DNA of 64,000 bases from Schistocerca nitens (taxonomy: Eukaryota; Arthropoda; Insecta; Orthoptera; Acrididae), in assembly GCF_023898315.1 (NCBI RefSeq), contig NC_064616.1, positions 541,809,602 through 541,873,601 on the forward strand. Reading direction: 5' to 3'. Positions 55,740 through 64,000 of the stretch are shown piece by piece. The position numbers and the translations under genes were made by a program. Position 1 is the first letter of the stretch; each line of letters starts with the position of its first letter. The notes under the pieces are model-generated. The model made no database searches. It was not told the DNA's origin and was given only the letters and a program-made list of their open reading frames with translations.

Positions 55740-56866
55740 TACCACAGAATGGGTAATTTGTACAGTATGTAATATAGAGTGTAAGATTTAAGGATGTGCC
55801 ATGTTGCCATGCTTATGCCTGACCAAGAGGTCATTAAAGAACTTGTAATTAATAAGTAATTAATTTTGATTGATCAATTTAATTTTAATCAATTTAATCA
55901 TGATCTAATCAACTGAAAAATCCAAGCTGCTAGTTTAAGTTTTCAGCTGAGTCACAGTAGATTATGGAATGTTAATATGATTTTGTAACTAGCTGTAAGA
56001 CTTCATAAATGTGTGTTTTACTAGTCATTGCCGATGTACTTAGACGCTGTTTTAAGTTTCAGGCTAGTACATGCGTGTGATGATGGACAGTGTTGAGTTA
56101 TCCACTGTGATAGTATTAAGGGACTCCTTGAGATTACTCGGGAGTGAGTTTTCCTAAAGAATTCAGTGAAACGGACGTTCTGGAAATGCCGCTACACAGG
56201 CGAGTGAGATCAAGCGTGCCGCACAGGCGGGCGCAACAATACTGGCAAGGTGGAGCCGCTGTCGGCTCTTGGGTCGCTGTCGGCTCTTGTGCCGCTGTCG
56301 GCATTCTTTGTACTTGCGAGTACGGAAGGCGGAGTTGTTTTTCTTCCCGGACAGCTGATGTGAAAGAATTCTGCTGTCAATATTTATGTTTTTGTCGATC
56401 TACTGTATATTATTTTCTTGTTTAGCGTTAAGTGGACTCTCATGACGAGATAATAATTATGAAAAGGTTATATAAAATGTGTATTCTATGTAATTAATAA
56501 TTAATTTGCGTATTTTGATCTACCTGTTTTTATGACCATGTACTCTAATTAATTTTGCAAATAGTATTCCATTTCTTATAGTATTACGAATTTTAATGAT
56601 TTTGGAATAGCTAAACCATTTTCTATGCTTTCTATGAATTTTAATATGTTGTCAACCTGTTTTATTTTGTGCAAGATGACAGAGTGGAATAAGATTAGGA
56701 CTGTCTCCACTCAAATTTTATGGTCTAAAAAATTGATTTATGCTTAATTAGACGAATGCTAAATTTTGATGATGTTTTGAGCATATGCATTTCCGCTGTT
56801 TATTTTTTGGGACATTTTCTGAGTCTGTTTAGGTTACACGAACATCCTCAGACAATGTGGGGCACG
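55740..56866 (+). other. Non-coding 3' region of the Ty3/gypsy element
   Basis: No env-like signal peptide, membrane segment or long frame. The largest frame (56144-56425, 93 codons) contains a short GCCGCTGTCGGC repeat and is not convincing. A G-rich stretch ATGTGGGGCACG directly before the 3' LTR may be the polypurine tract, although it is not purine-pure. Confidence 0.65.
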
Positions 56867-56989
56867 TGTAACGCCGGAAATGCATATCCTCCTATTTCCA
56901 TCTATTGTACTATAAGTTTTTTCCTTATTTTGTTACCTGAATATATGACATTTCTGTGCATTTATATATTGTAATTGTTTTACTATTTG

Positions 56990-57048
<59 letters not shown>

Positions 57049-58527
57049 GCATTTATGTCGATGTATAATTGGTTTGTTTTGTAAATATTATTTGTATTTT
57101 TACGCTGGGTCTTGCCTAGGGAAAACTGCTATCGAACGATTACATCGATAGGTCGTGTGAAGAATCAAAGTGTGTAGGATCTTTGGTAGTGTTAACTCTG
57201 CCGCGTGGAGCGCGGGCAGGGCAGTTGGAGTCTGGCTGGAGTAGCGAGTGGGGAAGGTGTGTGGTGTGACGCTCCCGCGAGTTGCCGCGCTTTCGGGGTT
57301 TGGCAGCATGTAATTGCGCTCGACTTGCGATGATAGTTTCTGACATGGTGTCGCGGACGGGAAGCCTTAGCTGGCGCACATCAAGAGTCCGTTTCGTCTG
57401 GTGACCGTGTTGAGAAGAAGGCGCGCCAACATCCAGCTTCTGCAACAGCGACGGCCGACAATGAGTGACTGTCGCCACCTCCTCGATCGACGGCTTCAAA
57501 CCTTCAATCAACTAACAAGGAAGACTAAAAGCACGTAAAGTTTCAGAACTGTATGGCAGACCTCAGCTTTTCAAATTGTTCCATTTGCCTCGCAAAATTA
57601 CAGCAACTTAGCATGAACCTTTGTTGCTCATTGTCCCAATTGCATTACCAAGCAGGGTCCCTTCCTTTTCCGAAATGAACCCGAGTTTCGTTGAAATTCA
57701 GACGCCAGCATTCAAGTACTATCATTGCATTTCATTACTTTAGTTTCAAAGTGCAGTTAAAGCATTCATAGCTGGCTACAATAGTTAGATTACACAAGCA
57801 CCAATTAAGAGTGCGAGTTTTGTTAGCATATTTTAGCTTACCTGTGACTGCAGCTCAGCTTGGTACGTACTAAATTTTACTATTGTTAATTATTCAGAAT
57901 CATTTAATTCAAGTTCAAAGTTAAATCTCTTGTTTCTAAATTGCGTAGAGTCAAGTTGCTTTTGAAATGATTGTTGAGGTAGTCCAAGACTAACCGTATT
58001 CTGCTGGATTTCGATGTGCTTCAGAAAGAAAGCTCACTATTAACTTCAGTCACTAAATTAACTTTCGATTTTCCGGTTTTATTAATTCTTTTGCTAAATT
58101 AAGTCAGAGTGTAGCGAAATTTATTACTTCTGACAAACTTTCAGTTTTCACACTACACGTGTCAACCTTCAGTTGCCACGCTTCTAGTGCTAATTATATG
58201 TGTAATAACCTTTCTTTTTCAGTTACTATAGTAATTGTCCTTAGGACTGGCGACCGTGATTTCCCCCAAATCTCAAATATCTAATTACCGCTAGTTAATT
58301 GTTGACGTAACGGCCGCACATTTACTATCTTTATTAACTTTACCCCTTTTCAAAATTAATTTCCACCAGTTTCATTTGCATTTTTCCTTTCATTTAGATG
58401 TAACCCTTTCCTCCCTCTTTACCGACAGATTAACTTCGGTGACGATTGCCTTCCCAAATTTCCCATTAGATACACGCGGTTTAATTTTTCACTGTCATTA
58501 AGGTCGATAAGTGAGGGGGAGGTTACA
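56867..58527 (+). repeat. 3' LTR of the Ty3/gypsy element
   Basis: 1661 bp, nearly identical to the 5' LTR. Differences include an AT-run length change, GAGTGGGGAAGG versus GAGTGGAGCAGG, CAAGAGTCC versus CAAGAGCCC, and an extra T in GTGACTGTCGCC. It ends at GGTTACA, followed by the AGGT duplication. Confidence 0.95.
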
Positions 58528-58531
58528 AGGT

Positions 58532-60960
58532 CTATAGATTTCCTATTCATGGTCAAACAGTGACATGTGTACTGAACTGCTATCTACGCCAATGAACCTA
58601 CAATTTAATCGATAAAAATTTGGTCACGAGAAATGTTACTTTCTACAATTAGCAATAGATGATATCAACATTTCTTTCAATGATGTTCTTGTTATTTGGA
58701 TCAAGATTTACTTGAGATGGGCATTACACCGAAGCTATAATGCTACAAAAAATAACATAGAGGTAATTATCATAATAAGCCAAGCATAATAATATAGTGG
58801 TTCATATAATGGACCGGCATTCAAGAAGGCGTGTTTTCAAATTGTTGGCCAGCCTCCGCATTTACACTTCGGATGGTTTTCCTGAATGGTTTAACACAGG
58901 TAAGCCACAAATACCTTTCTCTATCCCTTGTCTATCCCAGCTTGTAGGTTTTAGTAAATGTTTTCATTGGTTGAAGCAATAATCAGCTCATTCCACTGTC
59001 CTATGGACTCCACTGTATCCAGAGAGTTTTTAATTGTTTGCTTTGCCAGTGGAATGAATATACCGCCTCTACTGATTGTTTTCATGTTGAACAAGTATTT
59101 TACGTTTTTATTAATAGTATAGCATTTCAGAAGCATTTCACACTGTTTCATTGTCATCGATGGGTGCTGTACACATATAAACAGACTTGCCAACTAAATT
59201 TTTGTTGTCCGGACCTACCATATCCTTTTCAGATGTTTCATTGTAGAGGCAGTTTATCCAATACAGTCATGTTAATAAGGAGACAGAACACCTAGAACGA
59301 CTATAGAAAGGACATTCATATTCACAGGACATGTTCATATGTATATTGGTATGCATTACTATGTTATATAGAGATGATTAGCATTTGAACCGAGGTGAGT
59401 GAAATTCTAATCATTTCTGAAGAACTTACTAATGTATATTTCCTGTAAATATGAAAGTCCTATCTCTATTCGTTAAAGGTGAACTGTTTTTTTTTTTTTT
59501 TCAGAACATGCATGTACTGTAGCAACAATGTGGAAAACAGAGTTTTGATAGTGTTAATTGATGATTCAGAACATTTAATGGGAATTAACTCAAATAAATC
59601 TGCATGTTTTGACTGATTTGTCACTGAAATCATCATTAAACACCAGTATACTTCTGAGGTAAACCGGAAGTAGGGGACACACAATTTAATTTGAGCCCTT
59701 TACGGAAAATACAGAAAATACGGGGAACAGAATAAGGAATCTTTGCCACAAATACGGACAAATGGATGAACAGAAGCAGTACAGCGCAGGTATTGTACTC
59801 ATTTGACATGCAGAGCAACCACAAAGTAAAAGGAACTTACAGTTTGCGTTATGCACTGAGGAGTAGTCATACACAGAGCCTCATTTACTGGAATAATCAC
59901 TAAAAGTCTGAAATCTTGTAATTTCTAACCACTGAAATTTACAGAAACAAGGCTTCAAGAAAATGGGCCAGTCTGCATCTTATTCCACTCTCATTCGGTT
60001 TTAACTATCTGTAAGCAGCAAATGGTATTGTCACTGTGTGCCTGGTTGCATTTTGCTACATCACAACATACATGTGTATTTAACCTATTTGTGTTCATAA
60101 ATGCGATACTTGAAGAAAATATGTGATCGAAATTAGAGTCAGATAAACCCTATTAGTAAAACTAAGAGAAAGTTACTGCTGGACGCCAAAATTGGTAGAG
60201 TAAAATGAGAAAGAAGGTCAAGAAACCCAATTTAACAATCAGAAAAACGGCACTGCTGTCAAAGCTTCCAGTCAAAACACCCGACATTGTACTATTAGCA
60301 TGTCTGTTACAATTATGGAATCATTACTGTTTACAGTGTAAGTGTCGCTTATTCTACTTGTTTGCATTTGGTAATTTTACTTTTACTTCGGATGGCAAAA
60401 TACTGTTCTCCGTCGATTTCTTTAATATTCATGTACTTATAATTAGAATAAGAAACGAATGACTCTTTAAATTGCATTAGTAATGTTAGCCATCTGGATG
60501 AACTATTGTCTTGTATCATATTTTGCACGGAGAAAAAAAATGGGAATGATATCTGTTTGTCGTGAAAGGTAGTCTCGTGGATCTATTTTTCGGAACAGAA
60601 TTAAATACATAATTTTATGAACAGATAAAAATTATTCAGAATGGAATAAATGTTGTGTTTGACTGAAACACTCCCATGCTAAACTTTGGTATCGGTGGAA
60701 CGGAGACCGTTGGTTACCTAATGAAATCTATTTGAAAATATACTACTACATACGCTAGAGATATATAGAAAGGAAAAAATATTCTTTTCAGTTAATCAGG
60801 GTTCTTTCTAATTCTGAACACCACTGCATTTGACAGTTAGAGATATTATATATTCCTTCCTGTCTATGTTATTGGTTTCAGTTCTATCAAAGCTTTATGG
60901 ATAAGTTGTGAATATTACAAATTAAGAAGTTCGGTAAATAACAGTTTCAAAATACTGAAA
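58532..60960. other. No recognisable feature
   Basis: AT-rich flank of the Ty3/gypsy element. Open frames stay below 90 codons and none resembles a family I know. Confidence 0.5.
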
Positions 60961-60964
60961 CAAA

Positions 60965-61195
60965 TCATTTACAGAGGAATTGATAGATGGTGTAGACGCC
61001 GAATTCAGGGAGGGTGAATTTGGATTTCAGAGAAACATATGAACATGTGAAGCTGTACTGCCACTACGACTAATCTTAGACGATAGATAGGGAAAAGCAG
61101 AACATACATTTATAGCGACTGTAGACATAAAAAAATCTTTTGAGAATGTTGAATGGAACACACTCTCTGAAACCCTTGACACAGTAAGTGTAACA
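60965..61195 (+). pseudogene. RTE-like RT scrap
   Basis: The text GAATTTGGATTTCAGAGAAA, ACTAATCTTAGACGATAGA and GCGACTGTAGACATAAAAAA TCTTTTGAGAATGTTGAATG encodes EFGFQRN, LPLRLILDDR and ATVDIKKSFENVEWNTL, the FGFR...LRLIxE...VDLEKAFDNVxW region of an RTE-type RT. One stop (TGA after RNI) and no flanking domains remain. Confidence 0.6.
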
Positions 61196-61306
61196 ACCTG
61201 CTACAAATGTGATGTGGGAAATTGAGGAATTAAATTAAAGTGTTGTATTTTGCTTCAAAACATACAAATCTGAAGACTGCCAATTCAATTAAATGCCAAG
61301 GAACTA

Positions 61307-62513
61307 CACTGAAGTGACAAAGAAAATGGTGTAGTCATGTGTATTTATACACAGAAATATGTGAAACGGCAGAAGACGGCTCTGCAGCCGGCAACACCTA
61401 TATTCGACAAGTGCCTGGCACCGTTGTTAGATCGGTTACTGCTGCTACAATGGATGGTTATAAAGATTTAAGCGAGTTTGAACGTGGTGTTTGAGTCGGG
61501 GCACGAGCGATAGGACACAGCGTCCTGAGATAGCAATGAAGTGGGAATTTTCCCGTACGAGCATTTAACGAGGGTACCATGAACATAAGGCATCTTATAA
61601 AACATCAAATCTCCGACACTGTTGCGGCCCGAAAAATATGCTGCGGGAATCGGACCAACGACGACTGAAGAGAATCGTAGAACAGGATAGTAGCGCAAAC
61701 CTAAAGCAAATTGCTGCAGATTTCGATGTTGGGCCATCAGCATGTGTCAGAGTGCTAACTATACAACGAAACGTCATCGATATTGCCTTTCGGAGCCGAA
61801 GGCCCCCTCGTGTACCTTTGATAACTGAGCCACACAAAGCTTTACGCCTCACCTGGGCCCGTCAACACCGACTGTTGATGGTTGGAAACCTGTTGCCTGG
61901 TCGTACAGATCTCGTTTCAAATTGCATCGAGCGGATGGACGTGTAAGGGTATGGAGACAACCTCATGAATTCATGGATCCTTCATGACAGCAGGGGATTG
62001 TTCAAATTGGTGGAGTTCTGTAATGGTGTGGGGCGTGTGCAGTTTGAGAGCTATTGGACCCCTTATATACCTAGATACGATCCTGACTGGTGGCACGTTC
62101 GTAAGCATCATCTCTGATTCCCTAATTCAATTCATGTCCATTGTGCATTCCGACGGACTTCGGCAATTACAGCAGGACACTCCGACGCCCCACACGTCCA
62201 GAGTTGCTATAGAGTATCTCCAGGAACACCCTTGTGTGTTTAAACACTTCCGCTGGCCACCAAACACCACAGTCACGAACATTATTGAGCACATGTGGAA
62301 AGTCTTGCAATATACTGTCGAGGAGAGATCTCCACCTCCTCGTACAGTTACGGATTTATGGACAGCCCTGCAGGATTAATAGTGTCATTTGCCACCAACG
62401 CTACTTCAGAAATTGGTCGAGAACATGCCACGTCGTGTTACGGCACTTCTGCGTGCTTACGGGGGCTCTACACGATATTAGGCTGGTAGACCAGTTACTT
62501 TGGCTTTTCAGTG
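61307..62513 (+). mobile_element. Tc1-like transposon with pseudogenised transposase
   Basis: The ends CACTGAAGTGACAAAGAAAA and the complement of GCTTTTCAGTG form imperfect TIRs, with TA at 61305-61306 and 62514-62515. The transposase starts at about 61450 (MDGYKDLSEFERG) and runs in pieces to 62379: LRESDQRRLKRIVEQDSSAN and KQIAADFDVG (helix-turn-helix), SVMVWGVCSLRAIGPLIYLD, QLQQDTPTPHTSR (second Asp) and TNIIEHMWKVL (catalytic Glu region). The first catalytic Asp block is poorly preserved near 61905. Several stops and shifts are present. It is the same family as the minus-strand element at 32368-33784. Confidence 0.88.
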
Positions 62514-62534
62514 TACAGTCATGAACAACATAAA

Positions 62535-63055
62535 TATGAAAGATCTTATATATAAGACTGTGGGTAAGGCGTACCAAAGACTATGTTTCATCGGCAGAAT
62601 ACTTAGAAAATGCTACTGATTTAATGAAGAGGCTGCCAACACTTCCATTGTCTGTCTTGTAATAGTGTATTGCTGTGCAGTATGGGATCCTTACCAGACA
62701 GTTGCTCATTTTTTACTGTTGTGTAATAAGAGAGAGATTGTCACGAATATGATACACGAGCTACGATGGCAAACTTCACAAGAAAAGCGATCTTCAGTTC
62801 TGCGAGATATGTTCATAAAAATTGAATCAACAGCTTTCTCCTCCGAAAGCAACATCGTTTTGTTGATGCCAACATACATAGAGGGAAATGATCAACGTAA
62901 TAGAATAAGAGAAATCACAGCTCGCATGAAATAATTCGACTGCTCCGAGTTTCTGCTTCCTGTGTAAGAGTGGAACGATACAAAAATCGACTGCATATGC
63001 TTTCATGAACCTTTTGCTAAGCACTTAAGAATGTACCTCTGAGTAGTCATGTAGA
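62535..63055 (+). pseudogene. 3' end of a jockey-like element
   Basis: KTVGKAYQRLCFIGRILRKC in one frame near 62560-62625 is followed by YCCAVWDPYQTV and then the frame 62665-62934 (REIVTNMIHELRWQTSQEKR, MPTYIEGNDQRNRIREI). These are the terminal RT blocks seen also at 42000-42260. A ...TGTAGATAGAAAGA end near 63055 resembles the simple-repeat 3' end of this family. Everything upstream of the thumb region is absent, a typical 5'-truncated insertion. Confidence 0.75.
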
Positions 63056-63059
63056 TAGA

Positions 63060-63690
63060 AAGATTTAGTTAAGGCTGTAGTTTACAGGTATTTCTGTAAA
63101 TATAAGCTTTCGTCTTTGTTAGTTGTTGGCGTTATTGTTGAAACATACTTTAGTACAGGTAAAATAACTTTGTTATGCGTGCATATAAGACATTGGGTAA
63201 GCACTCAAAATAAAAAAAAAATTACACTGATTCTTGGTTAATTTTCACTCTACATCATCTTTTTGAAATAAATTAAGTCCAATAAACACATGTGTTCTGT
63301 TCACTGATTTGATTCGAAATAACTTCCATAGTATCTTGCTTGTTCTCTGTCGCCCATTTAACAAGTAAGAGTGACCATTTTCATATTTACAATAAACATT
63401 CGCAAATCTCTGAAAGTGAATATATACAATTCTGTTCTTAAAAATCTATTGAAATGTTTCAAGTTAACCAAATTTTGATATACAGACGACAATAATATTA
63501 AATGTCTATTTAAAAGTATCAACTTAGAAAAGTTCTGGCTTCTATTATGACTCTTGTGGCAGATGGTTACATTGGGGTGAATGTATTTTCATGGGAATTG
63601 GGGAAGTTAATTTGTCTCTTCCGTGGTATTGGAGATTATGTTCAGGGGATAGGAAAATAGGGGAACAGGAAGGGAGATTACAACCCTTCA
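63060..63690. other. No recognisable feature
   Basis: AT-rich spacer without supported features. Confidence 0.45.
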
Positions 63691-63699
63691 AGCTAAACT

Positions 63700-64000
63700 G
63701 CATAGTGCTTCGGATGAACTGATGAGGTTAAAGGTGGAGGAGGGTGAAGACAGGTGAAAAGTTGTAGGAAGGAACAGGGGCCACAGAAAGAAAACAGTAT
63801 CTGACAGTTTCAGCAGTGGCACAAACAACAGATTTGCCTTGCTACCTCAGTCAACTAAGGAAGATGCCGAAGAAGATGTAGGTGTAGTCAGCACTAGGAA
63901 ACCAACTGTTCCAAGGAAGTAGAAAGTAGAAAGAAAGTTCTGTTGTCAGGTAGTAGCCATGGGATAGGTGTGGTTCCGATCGTGCATGAAAAGTTTGGTG
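63700..64000 (+). pseudogene. N-terminal part of a non-LTR ORF1 with GSSHG esterase-like block, cut by the window edge
   Basis: One frame gives NNRFALLPQSTKEDAEEDVG and the next, after a one-base shift near 63915-63930, gives VLLSGSSHGIGVVPIVHEKF up to the end. GSSHG in this position looks like the nucleophile block of the SGNH-type esterase domain found in CR1-like ORF1 proteins, and it is better preserved than the one at 22784-23524. The rest of the protein and any endonuclease lie outside the window. Confidence 0.55.

Larger units (their letters stand above)
47928..58527 (+). mobile_element. Full-length Ty3/gypsy LTR retrotransposon
   Basis: A 10.6-kb element bounded by direct LTRs (47928-49581 and 56867-58527), each starting TGTAACGCCGGAAATGC and ending GGGGGAGGTTACA, with the terminal inverted repeat TGTAAC...GTTACA. 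The 4-bp target duplication is AGGT (47924-47927 and 58528-58531). Internally it has a primer-binding site, gag, pol with PR-RT-RNase H-IN in gypsy order, and 1.1 kb of non-coding 3' sequence. No env-like gene is seen. The LTRs differ at roughly 14 positions by eye over 1.65 kb, so the insertion is young, yet the coding region already has breaks. Confidence 0.95.

Noticed and set aside
56144..56425. Possible env gene of the Ty3/gypsy element
   Set aside because: Only 93 codons, with no signal peptide, cleavage site or membrane anchor in an env-like arrangement.

Overview
The window looks like a repeat-rich, gene-poor stretch of a large insect genome, most likely an orthopteran close to grasshoppers or locusts. 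The evidence is an AT-rich background with no bacterial-style operons and dozens of decayed transposon families typical of insects: Tc1/mariner, jockey/CR1/RTE/L1-Tx1-like non-LTR elements, and Ty3/gypsy. Several tRNA-derived SINE copies resemble SINEs that I associate with Schistocerca-like genomes. The organism call rests on memory of these families, not on a search. I found no convincing host gene.

Layout. 0-4.4 kb: a decayed jockey-like reverse transcriptase, a probable Tc1-like remnant, and a SINE with a 10-bp target duplication. 4.44-15.27 kb: a nested stack. A tRNA-derived SINE (flanked by ATTAAATATTCT) is split by an L1/Tx1-like element carrying AP endonuclease and RT. That element's 3' UTR was then invaded by a mariner-like element with an intact transposase and by an RTE-like element. 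15.66-17.08 kb: a nearly intact Tc1-like element. 17.5-21.6 kb: a 5' RTE-like fragment, an internally deleted Ty3/gypsy element with two LTR-like copies, and a CR1-like RT fragment. 21.6-23.5 kb (minus): a CR1-like element with an SGNH-esterase-like ORF1 and an endonuclease, with a SINE inside it. 24-31 kb: mostly unassigned sequence with short dispersed repeats, a possible old tandem array and a microsatellite. 31-34 kb: Tc1-like remnants, one carrying a SINE. 35.1-38.8 kb (minus): a diverged relative of the L1/Tx1-like element with the RT core missing and a SINE inside. 39.08-40.97 kb: a second mariner-like family with long TIRs, inactivated. 41.4-47.9 kb: a jockey-like remnant, a SINE, and a fragment resembling a Mutator-like transposase domain. 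47.93-58.53 kb: a structurally complete, young Ty3/gypsy element (1.65-kb LTRs, TSD AGGT, PBS, Gag, a candidate -1 frameshift site, PR-RT-RNaseH-IN) with at least two coding breaks. 58.5-64 kb: unassigned sequence, an RTE-like scrap, a Tc1-like pseudogene, a jockey-like 3' end, and the start of another non-LTR ORF1 running off the window.

The genes do not form a pathway. They are autonomous and non-autonomous mobile elements whose nesting gives a relative time order. The main points of interest are the nested stack with readable target duplications, a mariner insertion whose empty site survives in a tandem repeat, the GGGAAAC slippery heptamer at the Gag-Pol junction, the very long pre-protease segment of that Pol, and AGATGGCGCT motifs shared by the inner TIRs of two different mariner-like families.
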